A stretch of DNA of 64,000 nucleotides from positions 5,322,001 to 5,386,000 of the forward strand of contig NZ_CP040106.1 of NCBI RefSeq assembly GCF_005281475.1, in the 5' to 3' direction. Position 1 is the first letter of the stretch. Each line of letters opens with the position of its first letter. Source of the DNA: Echinicola rosea. Its GTDB lineage: Bacteria; Bacteroidota; Bacteroidia; Cytophagales; Cyclobacteriaceae. Position numbers and translations under genes: made by a program. The notes beneath the pieces are model-generated. The model saw only the letters and a list, made by a program, of their open reading frames with translations. It was not told where the DNA came from and did no database searches. This document shows positions 18,008 through 25,270 of the stretch, in pieces.

Positions 18008-19150
18008 TTAATTGACTTCCAGTTCATTGGCTGAAGGGAGCTTGGGAAATGGCGCATGAGGCTCTGCCTGGTACCAGTAAACGACAGAGCTGATGTCTGA
18101 TTGCTGTTGCAAATAACGGTGGTTACTTCTCCACCCCAAGTCCTGAATGGTCACTTTGAGCTCTTTTTCAAAGCGGATAGGATCCTGTACGTGCCACCTG
18201 TACATCCCAAACCGTTGTTGCGAATTATAAAGACCATCTGGCCTTATGACCTGGTGAAGTCCAGCATAGGCAGTGGTAAATTCCTCGTACTGATGGGTTT
18301 TCTTGTTCTCAAAATTATAAGAACCTAAAAAGTAATCTTCGGTACCTGTCCCAGCGATCGTAGGAAATTCCTTGTCACCATCCATATAAAACTTGATTTC
18401 TCCTTCTCCCCACCAACCTCTGTTGTTCACTTGCCAAGCGATATAGGTTCCGACATAATGTCCCTTCCCCTTAATACCGTCCACCAATGTGTGAATGGCC
18501 CCCTCAGTAGGATGGCTCCTTCTAAACTGGGCATGGAAATATGCGGCATCATCCGGTACCTCTGTTAAAGTATAGTCAATCTGGTAATACAGCCTCATTT
18601 CTTCATGGCCGATATTTTCCATGGTAATCTTGACCTTTTCTCGAAAGGGCATCACCCAATAGCAGTTGAAGGCACTTCCAGGGTTTACAGTAATCGGTAG
18701 TGAGTTCAGTGGGGCATATTCTTGCCAGCCCATGCCGAAGAAATCTCCAACGGGCACTTCCACAGAAGGCTCTGTTTCGTCATCATAATATATTCTTAGG
18801 ATAGAATAGCGCCAGTTTCCAGTAGGTGTCATCCAAATGTGCTGAATAGCTCCCATATCATCGATTTCGGCCAATGTAAATGTCTCTCCTTCTTCGATGA
18901 TTATGAAGGGATTTACTTTCCATCCCTGGCCCAGCTCCCTTGCTACATCGCCAGCATTTCCTTCCTCCAAGGTGGCCATGCCTCCTTTTCCCGGTTCCCC
19001 TGTGAAATTCTCTGGACTTATGGACCTTGTTTTGGCATCTGAAAGTCTATAGAGGTTTCCAAGGTTCATCTCCAAACCGTTAAATTCTTTTTGGGCTAGG
19101 AGTACAAACGGGGCTAAAAAAAGCAATAGGATGAGTTTGAACTTTTTCAT
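18008..19150 (-). CDS. GH172 (DUF2961) glycoside hydrolase, first gene of operon
   Basis: Secreted GH172 of 380 aa with a signal peptide (1-19). Conserved landmarks are DMGAIQHIW (98-106), VPVGDFFGMG (132-141), WVMPFREK (165-172), GWWGEGE with Glu249 and GTGTEDYF with Glu271 (spacing 22). It heads the leftward operon that includes fucI, fucP and araB. Upstream it has a leader of nearly 300 nt with a LacI-type palindrome in it and another inside the probable promoter, so it should be under direct LacI-family control. The enzyme class is firm; exo-D-arabinofuranosidase activity is inferred from the catabolic genes. Confidence 0.9.
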   Translation of the reverse strand: MKKFKLILLLFLAPFVLLAQKEFNGLEMNLGNLYRLSDAKTRSISPENFTGEPGKGGMATLEEGNAGDVARELGQGWKVNPFIIIEEGETFTLAEIDDMGAIQHIWMTPTGNWRYSILRIYYDDETEPSVEVPVGDFFGMGWQEYAPLNSLPITVNPGSAFNCYWVMPFREKVKITMENIGHEEMRLYYQIDYTLTEVPDDAAYFHAQFRRSHPTEGAIHTLVDGIKGKGHYVGTYIAWQVNNRGWWGEGEIKFYMDGDKEFPTIAGTGTEDYFLGSYNFENKKTHQYEEFTTAYAGLHQVIRPDGLYNSQQRFGMYRWHVQDPIRFEKELKVTIQDLGWRSNHRYLQQQSDISSVVYWYQAEPHAPFPKLPSANELEVN

Positions 19151-19210
19151 AGGTTATTTTTGGTTATAGATTATTAGAAATTCAAGGTTAATTTCTTTGA
19201 ATAATTTTAC

Positions 19211-19222
19211 TTAATCGTTTAA
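19211..19222. promoter_or_regulatory. Putative LacI-family operator in operon leader
   Basis: TTAATCGTTTAA, about 60 nt upstream of the GH172 start codon. It matches the operator at 19455-19466 base for base. It could block elongation or support DNA looping with the upstream copy. Confidence 0.65.
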
Positions 19223-19443
19223 CATTTGTGGGACAGATTCAACTTAGGAATAACTTCCCATCTCCATTCTCCACGGACGCTTATCAGAAGTTGGCCCATC
19301 TCAAGGAAACCCACCGCTGGTAGTTATGGGACAAATGGATCAAAATGATCACAAGGGGTTTAAATTGAATGTTTACAGAATGCTTCTTCCCCTCCGAAGA
19401 GACAAGGACAAGCACTTATGAAATCCCAACTGCTCAAACATTT

Positions 19444-19474
19444 CAAATATATATTTAATCGTTTAACTATTCAA
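19444..19474 (-). promoter_or_regulatory. Promoter of the GH172-fuc operon overlapping an operator
   Basis: On the minus strand, TATATTTG (19451-19444) matches the Bacteroidota -7 consensus TAnnTTTG. A TTG at 19474-19472 lies 20 nt upstream, as expected for the -33 element. The operator at 19455-19466 sits between the two boxes, so a bound repressor would exclude the sigma factor. The implied leader to the GH172 ATG is close to 290 nt. Confidence 0.6.
19455..19466. promoter_or_regulatory. Putative LacI-family operator within promoter
   Basis: TTAATCGTTTAA lies between the -33 and -7 elements of the GH172-fuc operon promoter. The central CG with flanking AT-rich half-sites is typical of LacI/GalR family operators. 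Confidence 0.7.
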
Positions 19475-19510
19475 CTTCAATTATAATTAATTTCACCTTT
19501 AATCAATTTT

Positions 19511-20521
19511 TCAATCGCTGGATTTTCCAATGATCAGGTCTGCTTCCAAGGAAGTCTGGCTGACTCCACGATTCCCCATATTTATTTGATTGATAAGAAT
19601 ATTGACGGCTCCTTTGGCCAATGATGAAAGGGGCTGTTTGATATAGGTAAGGGGGCAATAGTAAAAATCGAACGCTTCTCCCTGGTCAAAACTGACGATC
19701 GCCACATCATTAGGTACATGGAGCTTTAGGGAGTCAATGTATTTCAGTGCCATCACAGCAATGGTATTGGTAGCAAAAAAAAGAGCATCCACCTCTTTCC
19801 TTTTCCCAAAAAGAACGTCCAAGGCAGATTTCACGTCTTTTTCTGCTTCCTCGTAGCTTATTTCACGGATCCAGTTCCTTTCGATTTTCAGCTTGTTGTA
19901 CTCCATCGCTTGCCGATATCCCCGCACCCTCTCTTTCATATGGACAAGGCCATTGCTGTAGGAGAGTATGCCAATCCTTTCATGCCCATTTTCGATCAAC
20001 TTATGAACACCTTTATAGGCAGCTTGGTAGTTGTCAATCACCACATAACTAGATGGGATATTGGGAAAAAACCGATCTATCAAAACATATGGAATGTTCA
20101 GTTCCTTCAGCCGCTCGATTTGCTTTTCTGAACCTTCCACCGGAGTAATGATAAAACCATCCACCTGGCGGTTGATAAAGAAGTTGATCAGGTCTTCGGA
20201 TTTGTCCACGCTTTCATCCGAACTACCAAATATGACAGTATAGTTCAGGTGCTTCGCCTCATCCTCAATGATCCTGGCAATATTGGCAAAAAAGGGATTG
20301 GAAATGTCCGCTACGATCAACCCTATCGTGAAGGTCTTCCCCATTTTTAAGCTCTTGGCAATCTGATTGGGCTGATAACTGAGCTCTTTGGCCACTTTTT
20401 TGATCTTTTCTGCTACCTTTGGGCTTACCCGGTTCTCCTCCCCTTTACTGAGCACGTACGAAACCGCCGCTGTGGATACCCCTACGACCTTTGCTATATC
20501 CTTTAGGGAAGTTTTCTTCAT
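19511..20521 (-). CDS. LacI/GalR-family transcriptional regulator
   Basis: Regulator of 336 aa. The N-terminal helix-turn-helix (TSLKDIAKVVGVSTAAVSYVL, residues 4-24) and hinge helix (NQIAKSLK, about 52-59) are followed by a periplasmic-binding-like effector domain (about 62-330) with the family motifs TIGLIVADISNPFF and GFIITP. It is probably a repressor that senses a sugar or sugar phosphate from the degraded glycan. Its own promoter and the downstream operon both carry the same palindrome, so it very likely represses itself and the GH172-fuc operon. The effector is unknown; D-arabinose, D-ribulose or their phosphates are candidates. Confidence 0.93.
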   Translation of the reverse strand: MKKTSLKDIAKVVGVSTAAVSYVLSKGEENRVSPKVAEKIKKVAKELSYQPNQIAKSLKMGKTFTIGLIVADISNPFFANIARIIEDEAKHLNYTVIFGSSDESVDKSEDLINFFINRQVDGFIITPVEGSEKQIERLKELNIPYVLIDRFFPNIPSSYVVIDNYQAAYKGVHKLIENGHERIGILSYSNGLVHMKERVRGYRQAMEYNKLKIERNWIREISYEEAEKDVKSALDVLFGKRKEVDALFFATNTIAVMALKYIDSLKLHVPNDVAIVSFDQGEAFDFYYCPLTYIKQPLSSLAKGAVNILINQINMGNRGVSQTSLEADLIIGKSSD

Positions 20522-20536
20522 TGCAATCTATTTTAA

Positions 20537-20548
20537 TTAAACGATTAA
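20537..20548. promoter_or_regulatory. Putative LacI autoregulatory operator
   Basis: TTAAACGATTAA, the reverse complement of the two copies downstream of the gene. It ends 16 nt before the start codon and directly abuts the -7 box, so it covers the expected transcription start. This is a classic autorepression layout. Confidence 0.72.
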
Positions 20549-20579
20549 CAAACATATTATATTTTTGCTGCTTTTCAAA
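20549..20579 (-). promoter_or_regulatory. Promoter of the lacI-family gene
   Basis: On the minus strand, TTTG at 20579-20576 and TATGTTTG at 20556-20549 are separated by 19 nt. Both boxes match the Bacteroidota -33/-7 consensus perfectly. The operator begins at the next base. Confidence 0.7.
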
Positions 20580-20735
20580 GACATATTCACAAATGGTATA
20601 ATTGATACTCAATAAAAGGTTAAAAATGACTCCTGTCAGAAGTCACTTCTTTCCTGATATGAATTCCCTTACCTAAAAACCACTTAACCACATATAATTC
20701 ATTGGGGGAATACTTTACAAGTTAAATAAAACTAA

Positions 20736-20945
20736 TCAACAAGACAGGATTACGAACGATTAGAAAAAGAAAAACAGACCATCCTTTTATACTTACTCGA
20801 AAAAGGAAAAATCTCAAGGAAAGAGGCTACGGTTTTATTGGACTTAAAAAACACAAAAACCTACGAAATTCTCACTGAAATGGTGGGGCAAAATCTTATC
20901 AAAAAACAGGGAAAAGGAAGGGTCACTTATTATGCACTTAGATGA
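20736..20945 (+). pseudogene. Fragment of a winged-helix regulator (AlbA_2/RecG-like C-terminus)
   Basis: An open frame of 69 codons begins right after a TAA and has no usable start codon. It ends with TGA at 20943-20945. Its translation contains EKQTILLYLLEKGKISRKEA, then YEILTEMVGQNLIKKQGKG and VTYYAL. This is the pattern of the C-terminal winged helix of AlbA_2/RecG-like ATP-binding regulators. With no upstream body it looks like a remnant of a deleted gene. A standalone small DNA-binding protein is less likely, given the missing start. Confidence 0.55.
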
Positions 20946-21012
20946 CTCCCCTAACTTTGATCACCCTTTCTGATTTCATATATCCGCTAAAAGCCTTAAA
21001 TCCTCCACCAAA

Positions 21013-21265
21013 TGGTTCGAGTTTTCTCTTATCAGCTCCACAACACAGAAACGAGGTGAATTTCCGCCTCGTTTTTTATTTATATTACATAAACCAAGCA
21101 ACAAAAATCGTTTTCATCCATATAATAAGCTTTTAATTCGAAAAATGAATTTCCAAAAACCAATTCCATCAAAAATCAAAATACTGACAACAACCTTCAA
21201 AAATCATATGATTTAACAAATGGTTCGATCAATCTCATTGGCTTAAGTTTATAGGATTCGAACCA
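21013..21265. repeat. Three copies of TGGTTCGA, one inverted
   Basis: TGGTTCGA occurs at 21013-21020 and 21221-21228, and as TCGAACCA at 21258-21265. The last two can form a hairpin. GGTTCGA is the T-loop core of tRNAs, and the first copy is followed by TCTTATCAGCTCCACA, which resembles a tRNA acceptor end. No full tRNA can be folded here. These may be decayed tRNA ends. Confidence 0.35.
21049..21077 (+). terminator. Rho-independent terminator (plus strand)
   Basis: The stem AACGAGG/CCTCGTT with a 10-nt loop is followed directly by a run of T. It is the right form for an intrinsic terminator of the plus strand, perhaps left over from the decayed gene or tRNA upstream. Confidence 0.65.
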
Positions 21266-21840
21266 AATCTTAAACAGATATACACCAAAAAACCATTAAT
21301 TATTCCGAATAAATGAAACAAACTTATTTTTAAAGTTAAAATTTAGGCAGCCAACAATGGCTTCCTAGAATAACCAAAAGCCCAGAATAACATATCTTTT
21401 TTTGACTTTGGCTTATGCTTTCATATCAGACAATTCACAAATACCAAAGGTAAGCCGTTCAGCCTTAGCCCTGATGCTATATAACCACTTCCTAATTATA
21501 ATAGGAGTCAACTTCAATAGGAATAGGATTTCTCGAATTGATTGTAAATCATATATTAAGATCTCCCACTTGCTGAAAAACACTGGCACAGGAGTGCTTC
21601 CCCAGCCAGTTTGACCAAGTTGAGCACTTATCCAAACCATCAACATGAGAGTATAAATCATTCGTCAATTTTCACCCCAAAAACCGTTGTTTATTTGATA
21701 TTTACCTTGAATATGGCAAACCCGCACCACATGTCTCTCCGAGGGAAGGAAAATTCCCCATCAATGGTATACTCCAGTTTATTGTATGATTTATATCGTC
21801 CATAAAACATCCCCCTTCATTTAAATTCCTGATAGCATAT

Positions 21841-21867
21841 AAAAAATCAGGAAGGATCCCCTCCTGA
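21841..21867 (-). terminator. Intrinsic terminator (minus strand), distal
   Basis: On the minus strand the stem TCAGGA...TCCTGA is followed by six T. It lies about 330 nt after the GH43 stop and behind another terminator, so it may belong to a lost gene or act as a backup. Confidence 0.65.
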
Positions 21868-22061
21868 CTTTCTTGAATAATAAACCCCAAATATGAACAA
21901 AGCACGTTTAATGCACCTTTCCATATTGCTTTTAAAAGTTGGTTTCTGTACATCACACAAACGACAATAGCTTCTTCATCCCCAACAGGAAGACGGAAAA
22001 TTCTAAGTTCTATTAAGGTTCAGAGAGTACACTCATTTTGCTTAGGCAGTCCTCTTGTCCT

Positions 22062-22093
22062 AAAAAAATCCGGAAAGGACCCCTTCCCGGATT
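22062..22093 (-). terminator. Intrinsic terminator of the GH43 gene
   Basis: On the minus strand a GC-rich stem (AATCCGG...CCGGATT with inner AAGG/CCTT pairs) is followed by seven T. It starts about 100 nt past the stop of the GH43 gene, and a smaller hairpin (AATAATCC/GGATTATT, 22114-22138) precedes it. Confidence 0.75.
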
Positions 22094-22193
22094 TCCAATC
22101 AAGTTTCCCCTATAATAATCCGTCAATTGGGGATTATTGTCTTTTTATTTCCTGAAATTTCCTTTACCCCACCTGGTCATGAGTGGGACTTTA

Positions 22194-23303
22194 TTATTCA
22201 TTTTTGATAATGGGATCAATTGTCACAATACTTCCATCCTTTCTATGTTCTAAAGGCATCATCTTTATATTCCTGAGGTGCGTCTTCCCTGACAATTGGG
22301 TATCGTGGTAAAAAAGATACCACTGATCGTCCACCTTCACTATGGAATGGTGGTTGGTCCATCCTTGCACCGGCTCCAGTAGCACTCCCTGATAAGTAAA
22401 CGGGCCATAAGGGTTACTTCCTGTCGCATAAACAATTTTATGCGTATCTCCAGTAGAGTACGAAAAATAATAAATACCATCATGCTTGTGCACCCAAGCA
22501 GCCTCAAAAAACCGCCTATCATGGTCCCCCGCTACTATAGGCTCACCTCCTTCGTCCACAATTATCACATCCCGTGGTGCTTCAGAAAACTCGATCATGT
22601 TTTCGGCCAACTTGGCTACTTTAGGAGCAATAGCAGGCTCATGATCAGAAGGTTCATCTGCATAGGGACTGTCACTGGTGGAGAGATATGTTCCAGTCCT
22701 CCATTTTTGGAGCTGGCCACCCCAAATTCCTCCCCAGTACAAATAATAGTCTCCCTGATCATCTTTGAATACCGCTGGGTCAATACTAAAACTCCCCTTT
22801 ATCGGCTTATCCTTAGGCTTAAAAGGGCCGGTAGGTCGAGAAGCCACTGCAACACCAATTCTAAAAATATCGGACGAATCCTTCGCGGGAAAATAAAGAA
22901 AATATTTCCCGTCCTTCTCGGCTGCATCCGGAGCCCACATTTGCCTTCTGGCCCAGGGCACATCCTCTACTCCCAAAACCTTTCCATGATCGACGACTTC
23001 TGCATCAGGGCTTTTCATGGAGTACACATGATAGTCCTCCATGTTAAAATGCCCCCCGGTATCATCTTCCTCTACATGGGACTCCACATCGTGCGAAGGA
23101 TAAATATATATCCTGTCGCCAAAAACATGGGCGGAAGGGTCAGCCGTATAAGGTGACTCGACCAGCGGTTCATTAAGGTAGCTCAGTTCAGTGGAATCCG
23201 ACCTGTCCTGTGTATCCTGTTCGACGGGTTTGCGGCTGCAGGACATCATTGTAGCTGCCACTGCCCAAATGGGCAAAAGTTGCTTAAACTGAAATTGAAA
23301 CAT
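22194..23303 (-). CDS. GH43 lipoprotein, beta-xylosidase/arabinofuranosidase type
   Basis: Lipid-anchored GH43 of 369 aa. The ATG at 23303 is chosen because it gives a compact lipoprotein signal (MFQFQFKQLL..., Cys22 in TMMSC); an ATG at 23345 would add 14 polar residues. The five-bladed propeller carries the usual acidic triad: Asp in YTADPSAH (base), Asp in SIDPAVF (pKa modulator) and Glu in RFFEAAWV (acid). WAPDAAEKDGKYFLYFP is typical of the GH43_1-like branch. It likely cleaves xylo-oligosaccharides or arabinose side chains. It has its own terminator and a 345-nt upstream gap, so it may be a single-gene unit. Confidence 0.87.
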   Translation of the reverse strand: MFQFQFKQLLPIWAVAATMMSCSRKPVEQDTQDRSDSTELSYLNEPLVESPYTADPSAHVFGDRIYIYPSHDVESHVEEDDTGGHFNMEDYHVYSMKSPDAEVVDHGKVLGVEDVPWARRQMWAPDAAEKDGKYFLYFPAKDSSDIFRIGVAVASRPTGPFKPKDKPIKGSFSIDPAVFKDDQGDYYLYWGGIWGGQLQKWRTGTYLSTSDSPYADEPSDHEPAIAPKVAKLAENMIEFSEAPRDVIIVDEGGEPIVAGDHDRRFFEAAWVHKHDGIYYFSYSTGDTHKIVYATGSNPYGPFTYQGVLLEPVQGWTNHHSIVKVDDQWYLFYHDTQLSGKTHLRNIKMMPLEHRKDGSIVTIDPIIKNE

Positions 23304-23648
23304 AAAGTATTTACAGTTATTATAATGAAAACTCGATGCTATCATGGTATAATTATATAATCTTAAACTACGTTGCTTAGATCATTTATTTTCAAATGAA
23401 CTAAAGCCAATCAAATTAATATTAGAGTCAAGTCAAACCTGCTTTTATCGTCAGGCAGGCCCAAACCGACGTGTAATCCGCTGTGTCTTTTGACCTAACT
23501 TTGTGTTACAATAAAACTTCCTTCCACGGATAAGGGCATTTTTTTACCTTGATCTAGCCCAAACTCCATGACCGATTATGTGCATTTTGCTTTTTCTTAA
23601 CGGGAATGAAATTGATCTAGGGAAGCCTCCTGAGCACTTGTACTTTTC
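23304..23648. other. Intergenic region upstream of GH43
   Basis: 345 nt between the GH10 stop and the GH43 start, AT-rich near the GH43. It presumably contains a promoter, but no -7/-33 pair is convincing and I see no palindrome or gene in it. Confidence 0.5.
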
Positions 23649-24779
23649 TTACGGGTTTTTCTTTAGCTCTACCAATTTATCGAAGAGGTAATTTTTCAAC
23701 TTGTAGTCCTGATCAAAAAACAGCGGATAAGCAGTTCTCCCACGGATTGGCCAATTGTTGAGCCAACTGTCCTGATCCCTTACGCCCCAAAAAGTCACCC
23801 TGTCTATATGCTCTGTATATTTCAATAGCAATTTGAAAATATCCCGGTACCTATTGGCCAACTTTTCTTTCAATTCATTGGGTAAGCCATTTTGAAAGGG
23901 ATCATATCGGGCTTCATAGGGAAAGTTTGCATCTATATCAGCACCTTGACGACCACTGGGATTTGGCAAGAGGTCGATATCAAGTTCTGTGATGGAGATG
24001 TTAAACCCATGATCCACAATTTTTTGGATAGCCTCCTCCAATTGCCCTATGGTGGGGTACTCCAAGCCCAAATGGAATTGCATGCCAATACCATGAATGG
24101 CCACCCCCTCATCCCGTATCCTCGAAGTAAAGGCAAGGATGCCATCAGTCTTCTTTGGCTTCCAGACATTATAATCATTATAGTACAATTGTGCTTCTGG
24201 ATCGGCTTTATGGGCGGTTTGGAATGCTAATTTAATGAAATCTTTCCCCAGTACATTGAACCAGGCTGACTGCCTAAACTGTCCATCGTCAGTAAACGCT
24301 TCATTGACCACATCCCAAGTGTCGATCCTTCCTTTATAGCGGTTCATTACCACTTGGATATGGTTTTTCATTTGGGATGACAGCTCCGCTCTTGACCTGG
24401 CCTTCCCGTTTTCCTTTTGAAAAACCCAATCAGGTGTCTGTTTATGCCAGACCAGTGTATGGCCTACCATGTGGCTATTCATTTTTTCGCCCATTTCCAC
24501 ATAACGATCGGCCAGATCAAAATTAAATCGTTCTGGCTCAGGATGGACACTTTGCCACTTCAATAGATTCTCAGGGCTGAGACTATTGAAATTATTGCTA
24601 ATGGTGACCATCAGATCATTGGGTTGATTTCGGACATCACCACCGGACAATGCCGCTCCGATATAAAAATCACTGGTAAACAGGCCTTTGATCCCCGATG
24701 TTTTTTCAGGATTGATCAAGGATAAAAAAATGCCATACCATATGACGGAGATTGAAATAGCAATAGTGTATATTTTCAT
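23649..24779 (-). CDS. GH10 endo-beta-1,4-xylanase
   Basis: Secreted or membrane-anchored xylanase of 376 aa with an N-terminal hydrophobic segment (6-22). Single GH10 TIM barrel: GHTLVWHKQTP (107-117), acid/base Glu160 in WDVVNEAF, YYNDYN (199-204), nucleophile Glu265 in ITELDID. The end pattern WGVRDQDSWLNNWP is typical of the family. It hydrolyses xylan backbone to xylo-oligosaccharides. It stands alone with a good -7 box and two palindromes upstream, in divergent orientation to the 7TM regulator gene, so that regulator is the natural candidate to control it. Confidence 0.94.
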   Translation of the reverse strand: MKIYTIAISISVIWYGIFLSLINPEKTSGIKGLFTSDFYIGAALSGGDVRNQPNDLMVTISNNFNSLSPENLLKWQSVHPEPERFNFDLADRYVEMGEKMNSHMVGHTLVWHKQTPDWVFQKENGKARSRAELSSQMKNHIQVVMNRYKGRIDTWDVVNEAFTDDGQFRQSAWFNVLGKDFIKLAFQTAHKADPEAQLYYNDYNVWKPKKTDGILAFTSRIRDEGVAIHGIGMQFHLGLEYPTIGQLEEAIQKIVDHGFNISITELDIDLLPNPSGRQGADIDANFPYEARYDPFQNGLPNELKEKLANRYRDIFKLLLKYTEHIDRVTFWGVRDQDSWLNNWPIRGRTAYPLFFDQDYKLKNYLFDKLVELKKNP

Positions 24780-24843
24780 TTTTATTCGAGGTTGTTTAGG
24801 GTATATGTTCCTTGAAATCTGGGTTGCCCTTCTTAGGCATGAT

Positions 24844-24851
24844 CAAATATA
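24844..24851 (-). promoter_or_regulatory. -7 promoter box of the GH10 gene
   Basis: TATATTTG on the minus strand is a perfect TAnnTTTG match, some 65 nt before the GH10 ATG. The -33 position is only a T-run without a clear TTG, which suggests a weak promoter needing an activator. Confidence 0.5.
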
Positions 24852-24859
24852 CCTGAGCC

Positions 24860-24870
24860 TTATCTGATAA
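24860..24870. promoter_or_regulatory. Palindromic site TTATCTGATAA (proximal)
   Basis: An 11-bp palindrome (TTATC-n-GATAA), 8 nt upstream of the GH10 -7 box, in the spacer of the promoter. It is paired with an identical design at 24902-24912. Confidence 0.6.
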
Positions 24871-24901
24871 AAAAACCACTACATTAAACACAACAAGCTT
24901 A

Positions 24902-24912
24902 TTATCAGATAA
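24902..24912. promoter_or_regulatory. Palindromic site TTATCAGATAA (distal)
   Basis: The reverse complement of the proximal site. The two centres are 42 bp apart, four turns of B-DNA, so two dimers would bind the same face. I found no other copies in intergenic DNA of the window. Confidence 0.6.
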
Positions 24913-25270
24913 TTATAATTTAAATACCGTTTACATGAAGAGAAAAAAATCTTCAAATATGCTACCATTGGGCGTCCTAGCCTTTTCCTATAAACGAAAA
25001 ATACATGAATACTCCTGCCGATGGTACAGGTAAAATGCCCCATCGTCATTGCGGATAAATCAAATTACTGAAAATCAATAATTTACAACTTTACCCGAGG
25101 AAGTAAAATTGATCTCCACCAGCTAGGCAGCCATTTATCCTTACCTTAAAATTACTTTTTTAAACTTAGTTACTTCCATTTTTTCACCTAAAGGCAAAAT
25201 AACATAGGTAGAAATAGCAGATATCATTATATTCAATACTAATTTCTTTTATCAACCCAGCACAATAACC

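Larger units (their letters stand above)
19151..19510. other. Regulatory intergenic region of the GH172-fuc operon
   Basis: 360 nt without a gene. They hold the probable operon promoter at the right-hand end, a leader of about 290 nt, and two LacI-type palindromes 244 bp apart centre to centre. No small ORF or riboswitch is convincing in the leader. Confidence 0.6.
20580..22193. other. AT-rich decayed intergenic stretch
   Basis: About 1.6 kb without an intact gene. Recognisable pieces are a winged-helix gene fragment (20736-20945), tRNA-end-like sequence near 21000-21045, a plus-strand terminator (21049-21077), copies of TGGTTCGA in both orientations (21013, 21221, 21258), and two minus-strand terminators (21841-21867, 22062-22093). 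Short minus-strand reading frames at 21413-21661 and 21702-21956 lack homology signs, and the second spans a terminator hairpin. I do not regard them as genes. Confidence 0.6.
24780..25270. other. Divergent promoter region with twin palindromes
   Basis: 491 nt between the GH10 xylanase (minus) and the 7TM regulator (plus). The left part carries a -7 box and two 11-bp palindromes. The right part, next to the regulator, is AT-rich without a clear promoter. No small gene is convincing. Confidence 0.6.

Noticed and set aside
20990..21045. Complete tRNA gene
   Set aside because: Only a T-loop-like core and acceptor-like end are visible. The T-stem does not pair and no anticodon arm can be found.
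21413..21661. Minus-strand open frame of 82 codons in the decayed stretch
   Set aside because: No homology signals or context support. AT-rich sequence of this length opens frames by chance.
21702..21956. Minus-strand open frame of 84 codons
   Set aside because: It runs straight through the terminator hairpin at 21841-21867, so it is unlikely to be translated as one protein.
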